Source: Trachelipus rathkii (Eukaryota > Arthropoda > Malacostraca > Isopoda > Trachelipodidae). Taken from it: 36,116 nucleotides of DNA. Of this stretch, positions 23,241 through 36,116 are shown piece by piece; positions within the stretch are counted from its first letter, which is position 1, and every line of letters starts with the position of its first letter. The notes beneath the pieces are model-generated. The model ran no database searches, was not told the DNA's origin, and saw only the letters and a list, made by a program, of their open reading frames with translations. The translations under genes and the position numbers were made by a program. Location: the NCBI GenBank assembly GCA_015478945.1, contig JABUQX010004570.1, positions 30,001-66,116 of the forward strand. Reading direction: 5' to 3'.

Positions 23241-24180
23241 ATAATCAGGGTCAACTGAAATTTGAATTGAATTTCCTTGACTTTCCCTGAAGACTTTCCC
23301 TGACCAAAATCTGCCAAATTTTCCCTGACCAGCGTGTCCTATTTTTGCATATAAAATATCTATTAATCATGTATTGCAGCCTATTTATTTAAATCACACA
23401 TAAAACTTTACGAAAAATATGCCATAGCAACTGTTCATCATCCATAGGAAGAATTTTAAAATATAAAATATTTTTTTTTTAAGTAACAGCCTATACCCTT
23501 TCCCCCATAGCCGTCCAACACACTCCTTTTTATTTTTTCCAAAATGTTAATATAGTTTTATTTATACAAAAGGAAAATAAATTAAAAAGCTACATAAATA
23601 GCCTAGGTGAATAACGTCCACTGTTAGACACAAAAGTTCTAAATGGGCGAGATTTAGGTTAACTTTTTTCTCAATCAACTGAATTTTTTGATTTTATAGT
23701 GTCTCCTTCTGTCCAAAGTTTTCAGTTTTAACATCTTTCCCTGCTCTTCAAGTATATAGATCTGTGTGGATAATTTTCTTTTTTTCAACCTTTTTATTCT
23801 CTCTTCTTTTTGGTTCTGTTTTGGACTCTTGAGAAGTTCTTAAATTATCATAAGTCTGTTACACGTTCTCTAATTTTCCTTTACAGTCGTATGATCTTTA
23901 TGAAACTTTTCATGTACTAATATTTCATTGACCCTACAAACCATTCACATTAACCCTGTCTCTCTTTTCAGTTCTCCACTAAGAATGTGCAATCTCCACC
24001 TCCTAAAAGAGAAAAGTATCCCAACAAATCTACAACTGGGCTGCTCCGTCCATTAGCGAACATAACAATAACAAAGAACCTCATAATATTAACATCCACA
24101 ACTATAATCATTACTGACACCAAATAAATAACCACATAAACATAGTGCACCCCCACACCATTATCCCAAACTAAAGAAAA
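23241..24180. other. Right-arm-only unique block, TTCCCTGA cluster at its edge
   Basis: Normal-looking sequence with no left-arm counterpart. Near its start, TTCCCTGA occurs at 23,283, 23,296 and 23,321 plus a one-mismatch copy at 23,273, preceded by cagggtcaactgaaatttga (from 23,247). Clusters of ttccctgac of this sort are known near ends of some animal DNA transposons. No second terminus and no open frame with a recognisable product were found. Confidence 0.5.
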
Positions 24181-26460
24181 GAAAAAAAAAAAAAAAAAAA
24201 AAAAAGAAGGTTAACATTATAGACAAAAGAACAAAAAACAACTAAACTAAGTCTCTTAAAAAGCACCTACAACCAATCCAAAAAACAAAGTACGTGAAGG
24301 AATATGTTCAAGTAAAAGGTAGAATGAGCTTCACTGGCAAAGTAGAGTGGTATTGTGCTTTTTACAGAACCTCATTACATTAAGCAAAAATAAGGGAAAC
24401 TAGCAAGAACAGCACATGGTTAATCAACTATAAATAAAATAAAATCATCAAAACGGACCCACATTATATATCATATAAATATTGAAGACAAGTAAACGAC
24501 ACAATGGATCTAGAAACCCCACATATACCAACAATACCATAACAACAAAAATGTAGCTAATACCAACACATTTAACAATATCCAATACAATAAATAGCTA
24601 AAAAACAAGTCTTCAAAATGACATTTACACTCCAACACAAACCTATTAAATGCCCATAGCTAATTATACAGAACTCACACAATAGTAAGCACCTCATCAA
24701 TCTAACCATGAGAGACAAAACACGCAACGAGTGACACTAGAACCAATTGACATTAACCCAAAAACTAAGCGTCTCATGTACGCAAAACAAAGCCTTGATA
24801 ACAACAACGGTTATTATATTAGAACACTCAGGGTTCCAATCAATATACACAACATAAGACAACTCTCAGCAGCTCAAATATATAAGTGAACCTGACAAAA
24901 ATCAAGAGCAACAATAAATAATTCACCGCCCGCACCCAACAACAACCTCGCAAACCTATCACAACTATTGCACACTATATTAACTCCTCCGCACCCCACC
25001 CCAACCCCCACAAAAAAAAAAAAAACGTAAAGCCGCAAACACAAAAAAAAACAAAAAAGTATTACACTCTTATCACATCAACCCACTACGGCGAAAATTA
25101 ACGGATAGCAAACTGCCACTCCGCAACCAACAAGTATCTAATTGAAATTTACATATTCAAAATAAAAAATAAAAGAAAAAATATCAACAAAAAATTGAAT
25201 GAGCCTGAACGAAAAAAAATCGGCCTTATGGCGCATAGCAACAACTAGTCAAGAACCGATGCATTCCAGATCAAAGTTCTTTTTAACAATATACTTTACA
25301 ACTTTTCCTTCCAACTGGGCATTTTACCCAACCACCTTGAAATTAAACTGTGAAAATAAAAAAAAAAAAAAAAAAATGAGGTATCAGTTTGAACGAATCC
25401 AAACCACTAGGTCTAGTTTCAGTTAAAGTTAGTATTTATTTTGTATATGAAAATCATTTTAATAAATTTAAATATTAATAATATACCTTTTACAAACTGC
25501 ACAAATCCAAAGAATAATCAATCATCTTCAAAAACCCTAAATAAAAAAAAAAAAAAAAAAAACAACCCTTAAAAAAAAAAAAAAAAAAAAGAAAAAAGAA
25601 AAACGCACTCTAAATAGAAATTAAAACCAATCGGTCTTTTGGTCTAAAACACATCGAAAATTACGAACTCAGAATTACACCTTCAATTCAAAAGGAAATG
25701 AATTATAAATGAGGTAACAACCTACTACGAAACTAGACAATAGGAAGAATAAGATAAGGAGTAAGTAGTGAACTAAAAAATAGAAAGAAACAGGATTAGA
25801 AGTATATTATTTAAATGGTAAAATTAGTATCATATATTACCTCAGACCCAAACCTTTTCTTTCAACTTTTATCAAAAACATCTACATAATAATTCCACAA
25901 ATTATAACAGTAAGGTAAAAAAAAAAAAAAATAATATAAAAAATATTGCACATTTGAAGTGATCACAACAAAAAGGAAATATCTCAGTTAAATTAATGAT
26001 ATTTAGAAAATATTAAAAAATATTCTCCTACTGATCATTTTTTTGGAAATTCAGGAGGAATTTATCCTAAATGAGATTCTGGGAAATGGTAAAAATCCAG
26101 AATCATTTCTATGAAAATTATATACAAAAAAACAAAAAAAAAAAACATATACTGGAAAGGTAAAAAATTACTGCCTTCTCCATCATGATACATAATAACA
26201 CCATGATACTTTGCACAGAAAAGAAAAAAAAAAAAAAAAAGTTGAATTTTTGAGGAAAATAAATATAAAGGAAAATTTGGAAAAACAAAAATATATATAG
26301 AAAAATAATAATATATAAATATACATAAAAAAATATAATAAAATTAAAAAAATATATTAAAATAATAAAATATAAAAAATATATTACTTAAATTTTTAAG
26401 GAATAATTATATTTCATTTGTAATAATGAATTTCCAAAAAAAAAGAAAAAAAAAAAGTAC
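24181..26460. other. A/C-rich, G-poor low-quality-looking sequence
   Basis: Frequent A-runs (24,182-24,205; 25,012-25,025; 25,358-25,376; 25,542-25,590; 25,917-25,931; 26,225-26,240) and long stretches with few G. No left-arm counterpart was found. Short open frames (e.g. 25,199-25,426) lack coding character. I see no gene. Confidence 0.6.
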
Positions 26461-28640
26461 TTTTTAGAATTATATAAAATTTAGGTTCCAGTACCTTTTA
26501 AAAAAAATATTTACTTCTTGAAAAGTACCTCAACATTACAGTTAATTTCATGCAACCTTTCTTCTCACATAAAATAATTAAGGATATTAAATTATTTTAT
26601 ATTAAATTAAATTGTTATTTAGAGCAAATCAAGAAACTAAACTGTCCTTATCTAATATAGATAACATTTCAATAAATATAAGTATCTCAACAAAAGGGAG
26701 CCAACAACGATAATACACGCAGCCCCCTCCTCATCGCTCTACCCCCCCACCACATACTGTCAACCACAGCTGATCAACTACATTAATAATAAAATACATA
26801 AGATATGCAATATAAATACTTTATTTTTTTAAGATAATTATAATTCAAATAGTTACAAAAAATAACATATTTCAAAAAAAAAAAACAATAATAGTCCCAC
26901 TGAAACAAAAAAGAACAATAGAGCAATAACAATGTATACTCAAAAAACAATTAATATTAATGCCATCTACTACATAAACCTAAATAATACTAAAACCCAA
27001 AAAAAAATTAAGCGACTAAAACTAACAATCCACTCTATCACAACGAATACCATAAGAATCAAGACGTAAACATACAAAATCTCATAAAAAATACATGAAC
27101 TTACTTTCGTTTAACTGATCAAAAAAAAAATAATATTTCTCAAATCTGAAAACAACATTATACAAAAAAAAAAAAAAATGTTGAACCACACAATCATATA
27201 ATACTCCAATATCACCTCAACTATGTTATCCAAGCCAAAAAAATTCGTATTAAAAACATCACCCATCCAGGTACTATAGTTTACAAAAAATTTTACTTCA
27301 CCTATAGATCAAAAAGAAAGAAGACCAACCTCGAGGAAAAAACAAAAGTCAAATGACAGCAACAAAAACGAAAAGACAAAGTCGGAAAACAACTGCAAAT
27401 CACAGCACAGTCAGACGCCCAGAGATACGATATAAATAAGTATAGACATAAAAATAATTTTAATAGATAAAAGTATAATTGTTAACAGTTCAAAATTAAC
27501 CAACAATTAGAAAAAATAAATGAAATAAGATTTTAACTATATAGAATATAGAAAGGATTGAGGCTAGAGCCTGATATATAGGAACACAGAAAAAAGAATT
27601 TGTATTGAAATTTAATTATGCAAGATGATAAAAAAAAAGTAAAACGAAAATAGTATTAAAAGTTCAAGATATATTGGAAGGCAAAGAATAATAGCTAATA
27701 AGAAATGAAACTTATTAATAAAATAAAATAGCCACTACTTTAACGTAAAAATAAAGTATAAAAAGTAGGATCCTGAAGTGAAAGATATGTAGAAATAAAA
27801 AAATATAAAATAGCTATGTTATAGAATTCAATAAAGTATAACTATAGAGAAGTATTGTAATGCACAAAAGTTGAGTAAAGCATATATCATGAAAGGAAAT
27901 AAAATTAGATTACGCTGGAAAGCAACATAGATATTGAATTTCATGAGAGATATTGAGGATTAAAGAAGAGCTATGAAGAAGAGAGCTGATTATAGAAAGT
28001 TAGAGGAATGCTATTTAATTTTAATTAAGTAATCAAATATATCTTTTGATATTGCAATTTATAAACTTACTGTACAGCTTTACAATAGCTGATAAGTATA
28101 TAAGGCTTTGATAAATAACTTCCTATTACTTTTAATAATATGCAACAATATAACTGACAACCTCTAGGATTAACATTTAGTCTCACATGGATATTCGCTA
28201 AAAATATCAACAAAATCACCTTAAGAGCCAGCTAAAAATAAATTTGTTGAAGACATGAACGAAAAAACACAGCAGAAAATATTTAATATATTATGCATAA
28301 ATTAAAATAATTTTTATTTAAAATTTAGCCTATAAGATCCTTATATGTAAATCTAGCACCAGGAATGAGGAAACGACATAGTAAAATTCAACAATAAATA
28401 AAAAATAATTATATCCATCGATATTGGATCGAGTTATAAACCACTTTGAATAAATACTGTATTGTGGTAGATTAATTTTTTTTGTATCAGCCTATCATGG
28501 GGTACTTTACCAAACACTTTGCTGAAAACCCATAAATAAAATTAATAAGAATGAACAGGCTCTAATGATTATGATATCAACTAATAAGTAATACAATCTA
28601 TCAATAGTATAGGTAAATAGTATGAGAACCTTACCTAACA
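26461..28640. other. Degraded mirror of about 8,000-9,560
   Basis: Patchy anchors to the left arm: cttgaaaagtacctcaa... and attacagttaatttca (26,517-26,551), ctgtcaaccacagctg (26,758-26,773), cccactgaaacaaaaaagaa (26,896-26,915), ggcaaagaataatagctaat (27,680-27,699) and gtattgtaatgcacaaaagt (27,852-27,871). The CR1-like relic of 8,525-8,875 must lie at about 27,480-28,010 but is untranslatable. A G-free patch (26,720-26,756) has no counterpart. Confidence 0.6.
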
Positions 28641-29240
28641 TACAGTTATCATTATAAAGAATAAATAATATAAAATAAATATATATAATATATTAATTAA
28701 AATAATAATAATAAAAATAATATATAGAATATATAATATAAAATAAATAAATATAAAATAAAATTAATAAAAGAGTAATAATATAAATAAAAAGTATATA
28801 AATATTATATATATATAAAATAATATTAATAATATCAGATACACCCACATACCATACTACTCACCAGTACGATAATAGTAACATAAAAATAATACATCAC
28901 ATATAATATAACAACCATATAATAAATATAAAGAAATAATAAATATAATAAGCATAATAAATTGAAATCTTAAATAAAGCAAAATTACATAAGCAAAATA
29001 TAAAAATATAAATACGACTAATATAATAGACCACATAATAATCCTATAATAAATAATACCTACCATGCCAACGGCACCACTTACAAATATGAAAAACATA
29101 AATAAAAAACATAATAAATAAATAAAAACTGAAATATAAAAAAATGATAAAAGATAACAAAATATAAAAATATAATATACATATAAAATAAATAAAAATA
29201 AATATATAAAATATATACATATAAATTATATGTAAATATA
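28641..29240. repeat. Corrupted AT-rich repeat region
   Basis: Consists of aataaataatataaaat-style words. It probably stands where a long pure (TA)n of the left arm (about 7,506-7,738) should be mirrored. Open frames on the minus strand (28,857-29,099) are low-complexity. Confidence 0.5.
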
Positions 29241-30400
29241 TAAAAAAAAGTTAATAACTTTTAGACTGTGAAGGAGCCAGAAAAATTCAGAAACCATAAA
29301 AAATATAAATGTTAAGAAAAATATAACAGATATGAGAATAAATTTAAAAAATTATAGAAAGGAGGACTGGCGTAAGACCAATTACAGAATGTAAATTATA
29401 TATAAACTTTCTGTTTTAACTTTTATTAATTTATTATTTAATTAACATCAAGGATTTGAGTAGCTAAAAATTTTTTTCCCAAATTCAAAGACGTTTAATA
29501 TATTATACTACCAGAGGAAGGCATAAGGCCATATCTCCAAGAGCGCAACGCGCTCTACTTCTATCTTTAAAAACTATCACATTCTAACCAGAGAGAAATG
29601 TACATTCGGAGAAATAAGCATGCTTATAAACTTGAATCGTATGAAATTTAATAACGACTCCTCGGAACAAGAGCTTCTAACATTTTAAAAAACATAAATT
29701 TGTTCGCATTATCCTCAAAATGATAACACAGCATGACACTGCTTCTAAATCTCTGCGAACAACTTCCTTCACTACAAATTATAGAAAGATACTACCTTTT
29801 AAAAGTGAGATCGGAGCTCCCACTATAACGAAACCAACGACTCCAACTAAAATCAAACAATAACTCTCAATAATGATAACATATATTCAGCATTAAGAAC
29901 CACATTACCACACCCTACAAATCATTTTATTTTTTTGATATAAAATAAATATTTAATTTTTATTAATTTTTAATATAATAAAACACAAAAATATACGTAA
30001 GAGTGCAATTAACCAGAAAAACCACTTAAAGATATTGAATTAGTTCAAAACTAATGTCACTAAATATCTATAAATAAACTTACATAAAAAAACAACCCCT
30101 CTAATTATCATATATATCAAACCTCATGAGACCAGCAGTTCCTGTTACATACTATATATATTATATATTATATTAATACCCTCACCTCGCTCCTAACTCA
30201 ACTACACACCACCACCCTAATATAAAAATATATAAATATAATATAATAAATATATATATATACAATAATATTAATAATAATAATTATATCATATATAATA
30301 TATAAAATAAATAATATTATTTGGGAAGTCAGAATTTATAAGAAAAAGAATAGATTAGCGATTTGCAGAAATTAATTATGATAGTGTTAAAATTTATAGA
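29241..30400. other. Degraded right-arm sequence, no gene
   Basis: No clear anchor could be placed by eye except its order between the flanking matches. It includes a short palindromic gagcgcaacgcgctc at 29,540-29,554 and AT-rich filler at 30,140-30,330. Confidence 0.45.
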
Positions 30401-31030
30401 AGCCTTTAACAATGAAAGTTACTAAAATGTTAGAAATTGTTGTAATTTAAAAAAAAAATTGTAGACGAAAGAATTACTTACACTCCCCCCCAAAAAAATT
30501 ATAGAACATAGAATTAATAACAATCTTGAAAAAATGACAGGATTTTTTATTTTTGATAGAAATGATGCTTACTTGTTCAGGTTAAAATAAATATTACATT
30601 GGGTCTATTTTTTTTTCTTTCATTTAATTTTTTTCATAAACGAAAGCACTAAGAGGCAACCCAATCTTTTCTAAATTGGAGTCTTGTTAGCACTCACTGT
30701 ACTCCCTGACCTATGATAAGTGATGGGCTAAAAATAATAAAAGTTTACTTCAATATTGAATTAAGAGCTTTAATACAAAATAAGGATTTTCAAAATAGGC
30801 ATGTGGATAAGTTAAACATTAATTTAACATTAATCGAGTAAAATTATAAAAATTTAAAGACATGTACATAACCTTTACATTCCGTATCTTAATAAAATTG
30901 TTATTTAAATCTTATAATCCTATTTCTGAAGCTCATTATTAACATTAAATGTAAGCTTCATTAGTAATCTAAACTATTTACTTAAAAATTTTCTCCCCAA
31001 AGACAAAAGTAATATAAAAATTAAAGTATA
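30401..31030. other. Degraded mirror of about 6,190-6,870
   Basis: Anchors: aatgaaagttactaaaatgt with tagaaattgttgtaat (30,411-30,446) against the right arm of the 6,035-6,905 inverted repeat; ctcccccccaaaaaaatta (30,483-30,501); ctccctgacctatgataagt (30,702-30,721) against the complement of 6,580-6,600; ttttctccccaaagacaaaa (30,988-31,007). Confidence 0.6.
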
Positions 31031-34000
31031 ATACATCTAACCAACCTTTCAACTCTGTAAAAACAACTAAGATCTATATTTATTCACAGGGATGCTACCA
31101 AGAACAGTATTATTATAATAACGAATTTACTTAATGTACAACATACGTTAATGAGCCACAATAAATAGAAATAAGTTTCCTAAAAATCCAGCAACAAGCC
31201 AAAACACGGTAATAATAGTAAGAGTTCGCAGTGATATTAAAGAATTGGTTAATAACTCCTGAAATAAAAATAAAAAAAATTAATTAAATTGATCTTAATA
31301 AATTGAGTTAAAATATATTTAAGTTTTTTTCTACAGATTTTTTGTACATTTTATGTTTTAAATATTTTAAAGAAAAATTTAAAAATATAAAAGCTTCCAA
31401 AAATATATACAATAGTTAAATATTACCGCGCACAACTCTATAAATAGGAAATAAAAACTATCAATGCTCTTTATTCCAAAATTATGATACATCGAATTTC
31501 ATATTAAAAAGTTAATTTTGACCCTCGCATAACCAAACAGATTTTTCTTTCTATTATCAAACGATACTTTATTATGGGTAAATTTACATAATAATATAAA
31601 AATGTAAATTTATTTTTTTTTAATTTTTATGTATGAAACCGCACTCCTCACACAATTTCGAAGTCAAAGTATAATAACTCTCACCAAACCCCAGAAGGAC
31701 TATAAACACCACCTCACTACGTAGTATATATACCCTCACAACTACCTACCTCACTACTATATATATAATAACACAGGTAACATATAATTTGGACTACTAT
31801 ATATATAATAAATATAATAATACTCCACTCCTCACACTACCTCTACCCATCCCCTATACAATACCGTAATAACCTATAAAAATAATTAAAAAATAATTAT
31901 AATAATAAATTATATATAATATAAAGGAAAGTCAATTATACGATGAGTTAAGCCTTATGTTCTATGAGCAATTGTAGAATTCCTATCATAAGTTTAGTGT
32001 ATTAGGTCTATTATGGTAAATTAACCAATCACATATATGCAAGGATTCCGTTTAGGACCTTCATAAGTACAGAGGTTATGATACGATATTTATAAGATAA
32101 TCACAAAAAACAAAATCTCGCCTCCGCAAACAAAAAATATACTATAACAAAAAATCTAATAAATACAGAAATAAAGGTTGGAACCTGAACTGAGACCATA
32201 ACACATAACAATATTATATATAATCCAAATGACTCACCTAAATACCGCTAACTTCCACCAAACACCTAGCCGAGGTGAAATAAGCCCCTACCTAATACCA
32301 AAACGTAAAAAGTAAGACACATAAATGTTGAAAAAAAAAAAATTGAATATAAAAAAAAGAAGGATAAAACTTAAGATATATCTTTCTGACTTCAAATCGG
32401 ATAATTATATGGATTATTTTAACTAATCAAATATAACGAGGAAACCCATTTGGAGAATGAAACAAATTTGTTAACGATGGATATAATTCAAATTAATGAG
32501 CATTAATATATGGAACGTTTACAAAAAAAATATATCTAAATATATATATATACAAAATCGTTATTAATTTTTAAACTCTGAACCGTTAGGTCGACAATCT
32601 TTAGTGAACAATATGAATTTTAAAAGGACTTATTCGAACCTTATATGAAAATGATTTTACAATAGTTTATAGCTTGATATGGCAACATATTTCGTAAATA
32701 TAAGTAGATAAAAAGCTTTGTCAAATAAAGTGTAAGAAAGAATGTATGAAATATAACAAAACATGCAAATTAAATATTTCCAACACGAGGGGCAGATGGA
32801 AAACAACAATCTAACTCCCCTATTTGGCGATATTTAAATGGCAAAGAAGGCATGCTAAAAGAATTGAGAAAGATGTTGAACAATTTCCTATGAGATCGAT
32901 TATTTATTAAACTTAAAAAAAAAATATTTAAATTTTCTTACTTAAAGACAAGCTAATCATAGGTTATGGTCTTGGGGTTGTACAGCGACCGATCCGTCTT
33001 AGATAGGTCGAGTAACATGTAACGGCTTTAAGTCTAGGTATAATAGATAAAAAAGTTTTGGTTAAGAAAAGATACTACACAGATCGTAGTCATGAAAGAT
33101 ATGATTATTATATTAAACTTAAAAAAATATTATTATAATTTTATTAACCTAAAGACAAACTATCTAGGTTAGGAGTCTAGGTTTTATTACAGGCAAAATA
33201 GACAAATCCATCTTAGCGTAAAGATACTAGGTATTACAGCAAACAAATGATCAGTCATAGATAAGACTTACGGGTAAAGGAAAATAGCACAGGCCTACCA
33301 CATATTTTCTGAAAAAAAATTCTAAGTCCAAAAACAATATATCGATAGTATAAATAAATAATTAATAATATAGATAAAAAAAATAAATAATAAAAAATAA
33401 AATATAATAATAATAAAAAATAATTATTAAATAAATTCATATTAATAAATAATATAATAGATAATATATATATATATACAAGAGATATAACATATCAGAA
33501 TATATTACGAGAAGCAACATTAAAATTTATATTTACTAGAAAAAATAATTATGGAAGTACCAGAGCAGAAGTATAACCATTATCTAGATAAAGATTCATA
33601 CTGTTACGGCGTTTTAAAAGCCATAGGTCTAATGATAAAAAGATTGTAAGTAAATTAACACAGATATTATACAATATTATATATATAAATTACATATAGC
33701 CACCCAAACAAAAAACATATAAACTAACAAATCCGTTAAAGTTACTGCCAATTTCACCAAAACTATATATATTATATAAAAAAAAATAAAAAATACAAAA
33801 AAAATAAATAAAAAAAAAATAAAATATATTTAAAATCTTCATGCAACAATATAATAAACATATATAAATAAAACTCATAAAATAAATACCTCATATATAT
33901 AATATATATATTAATAACCTCCACACTAAATCAATAACTCACTGATACCTCTCATCACGATAACACATATATAATCAATACACTCTCTCTGCCCCTATAT

Positions 34001-34970
34001 TGCAAATCGAAACGCGTCAAAGACACACAACCCTAAGTTTACCAAAAAAATATATCTAAGCTACATTAATAATCCTGCCTCCTCACACCCCCATCCTTTT
34101 TCATTTGATTTATAGCCAATCCCTCTCAAGAACAACCCCTAACTTCGCAGCCAGCCAAATCTCTATGAATTTTCGCAAGCCAGTAATTCTTTAAAATTAT
34201 TATGCAAATATATAGCATATAACTTAAATTATGATACAAAAAATCAATAAGACTAAAATTACAAATAATTTTTATATAATACACATTTGTGTAAAAAATT
34301 AAAGAGTTTATCTAGTATTATAACGAAAGTAATTTAACATTATTTGAGGCAGTCAACCAAAACTATAAATTATTTACCAGAGCAAAAAGATCATAATTGA
34401 AGGATTAATAAAGAGATCAATTTTCGTAATATTATTATGTGGCAAAAGCAAAGGGGATATTGCAAACCTGTAAATATATTATTTGCTAGACAACTCCAGT
34501 TAAAAATACTCAAGATTCCAACTCTCGAATCTGACACCATAACACCAGTATTCTAAAACCCCGTATTATCAAAGTCATAGCTACACCACCATGCAAAATG
34601 CAACCTCAATATAACAAAAAAACATACCCCATATATATATATTTTTAATTTTCATCCCAAGTTACCAACCCAAATAAATTTATTTATAGCTCTGTCACAA
34701 TGGATTTTGGCTCAGCTATTCTTCTTCTAACTACTCTCTAAATAGCAAGGACCATGACATGAAGTACTGATACCAGCTTGTTATATATTAAAAAGAATCC
34801 AATCTAAATCAAATAAATATCATAACAAAACCAAGCACACTCATATGCTACCTCTATCACATCCCACATTTAAAAATAAACTATAGAAAAATGGATACAT
34901 ATTGTATATAAGATGAGAGAATGGTTGAGTATGACAATAGTATTAATGATTTATACTTTCAATAGATGCC
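31031..34970. other. Strongly degraded right-arm sequence
   Basis: Order places this opposite 4,030-6,190. The pair of 331-bp units should fall at about 32,800-33,270. There, two loosely similar blocks (around 32,866-32,960 and 33,093-33,165, each with attaaacttaaaaaaa followed by a taaagacaa string) and a gtctaggtata (33,030-33,040) may be their remains. Corrupted AT tracts lie at 31,725-31,925, 33,345-33,480 and 33,755-33,905. No gene. Confidence 0.4.
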
Positions 34971-35400
34971 TACTATATTTAAGGAAATTATGCCAATTTA
35001 TTTTTCAATAATTCTGTCCCAATCTAAGAACATATTACAAAAAAAAAAAAAAAAATCTGTACCAAGGCAATATAAGCAAAATTTCAAATATTTACTACCC
35101 TTAATACTGTAAAAGTTATGTGGGCTAACTACCTGCACATATTAAAATCACTAGATTACTGAAATATTATAACTGCCATATATGCAAAACGTCTACCATT
35201 TAATTGAGCCATAAATTTAGAATTTAAAAACAAAACCATGCACAGTGTGCAAGGTTGGACCACAAAATATGAATAAAAACTATTAGTTGAGACCAAAAAA
35301 AGTCATACAGAATATATTCAGCATCTTCCAACTCGAAATCACTATAACCATAGTGTACTAACCTTATAACTCCTCTAGATCTCTCAATACTACTAAATAC
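34971..35400. other. Mirror of about 3,540-4,040
   Basis: Good anchors: tctgtcccaatctaagaaca (35,011-35,030), tactacccttaatactgtaa (35,093-35,112), gttatgtgggctaactacct (35,115-35,134), aaaatcactagattactgaa (35,143-35,162) and cagtgtgcaaggttggacc (35,242-35,260). No gene. Confidence 0.65.
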
Positions 35401-35575
35401 CCTACTATATATATATATTATAAAGAAATAACAACATATATATACCCCATAATATAATATATATAATGATATATATATATTATTACCTATATTATATATA
35501 TATATATATATATATTATTATATATATATATACTATATTATATCATAATATATATATATATCATATATATAATGG
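35401..35575. repeat. TA-rich tract
   Basis: Irregular TA, mirror of the TA tracts at 3,340-3,521. Confidence 0.85.
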
Positions 35576-36116
35576 CGCCTATAGGGTACCTATACTCATA
35601 CCACAATAGATTAAATTATTTTAATTTATTTCTTTTTTTTTTGTAAAGGATAACCTAATATTTATCAAATTCTAACATTCAAAAGAAAATTAATTAACTT
35701 ACAAAAAAAAAAAAAAAATAATAAAAGTTTAAAGAATTGGAAGGCAGAATAAGGTTAAATGAGCACATTAAGATCACAACACTAAATGACCAGACCTCAA
35801 CACTAATAAACAAAGAAAAACTAAAACGATACCTGCGAACCTTTTATTGTAAGGATGGACGCATCCGATGACTACTGAGGAGAGAATGTACAATTCAACT
35901 TCGTCAAGAGTCAAGGGAATGTTATGGGAACGTCAGATTTTTTAATCGAATCTTAAACAAATACCGTTGCAAAATGCATTTCGAGATAGTTTTAAATGGT
36001 TACAGGACCCCCCCTGCCGAACAATTGTCGTCCTACTCTTATCCAAAACCGCCTCTCCAAGTCTTCTTTTTGATGCCATTGAAAGCCCCGAGGTCTTACC
36101 AACTCTACTCACCCCT
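35576..36116. other. Outermost mirror sequence, pairing with about 2,870-3,335
   Basis: Anchors include ttttattgtaaggatggacg (35,841), gactactgaggaga (35,870), ttcgtcaagagtcaa (35,901), gttatgggaacgtc (35,921), caattgtcgtcctactctta (36,022) and tttttgatgccattgaaagc (36,067). The palindrome is still paired at the window edge. No gene. Confidence 0.65.

Noticed and set aside
25199..25426. 75-codon frame in the right-only block
   Set aside because: Contains a poly-Lys run from an A homopolymer and lies in low-quality-looking sequence.
28857..29099. Minus-strand frame rich in Ile/Tyr/Phe, also 33,255-33,440 and 33,690-33,878
   Set aside because: Low-complexity translation of corrupted AT repeats in the degraded arm.
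29540..29554. gagcgcaacgcgctc palindrome as a regulatory site
   Set aside because: Sits in unreliable sequence without gene context; short palindromes of this length arise by chance.

Overview
Eukaryotic, AT-rich and dominated by simple repeats. Long (TA)n tracts recur every 0.5-2 kb, together with (AC)n, (AG)n and (TTA)n arrays, broken LINE retrotransposons, small foldback elements, and only two convincing splice-bounded coding exons. The LINE reverse-transcriptase fragments (a GRVCKRRGLKVN...KYLG...WFGHVERMDDSR type near 16-18 kb, a jockey/I-like type with a YADD box, and a CR1-like C-terminus) and the microsatellite load resemble decapod crustacean genomes such as shrimp or crab. That assignment comes from memory of family look, not a search. 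No bacterial genes, operons, rRNA, CRISPR array or intact protein gene is visible.

The dominant feature is one very large imperfect inverted repeat. Everything from about 2,860 to 16,586 reappears, reverse-complemented and in mirror order, from 17,520 to the right edge, around a spacer of about 0.93 kb (16,587-17,519). Anchors (left / right): 15,846-16,586 / 17,520-18,262; 14,861-15,395 / 18,665-19,190; 14,341-14,780 / 19,380-19,795; 11,985-13,500 / 20,595-22,215; 10,380-10,855 / 22,640-23,105; 9,130-9,550 / 26,465-26,940; 6,590-6,860 / 30,410-30,720; 3,700-4,030 / 34,980-35,260; 2,880-3,130 / 35,825-36,116. Near the axis the arms are essentially identical. Outward the right arm becomes noisy, length-expanded, rich in A-runs and poor in G. 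A fold-back chimera (library, read or assembly) seems more likely to me than a genuine old palindrome, but several blocks present in only one arm complicate that.

Layout. 1-2,860: outside the palindrome as seen here, holding a compound (AC)/(AT) microsatellite, a TIR-flanked MITE-like element (524-972) and a coiled-coil exon pair (about 1,931-2,359 and 2,553-2,619). 2,860-9,560: left arm, non-coding, with nested smaller palindromes (4,444-5,870, containing an exactly duplicated 331-bp foldback unit; 6,035-6,905) and a CR1-like LINE relic. 9,560-16,586: left arm continued, with a LINE on the minus strand, a (TTA)n array, an Asp-rich exon and the 3' part of a second LINE. 16,587-17,519: spacer with a third LINE fragment between (TA)n tracts. 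17,520-23,105: mirror copy of good quality. 23,240-26,460: right-only block. 26,460-36,116: heavily degraded mirror copy. The genes do not form a pathway; the window is best read as transposon and microsatellite landscape shaped, or mis-assembled, by inverted duplication.
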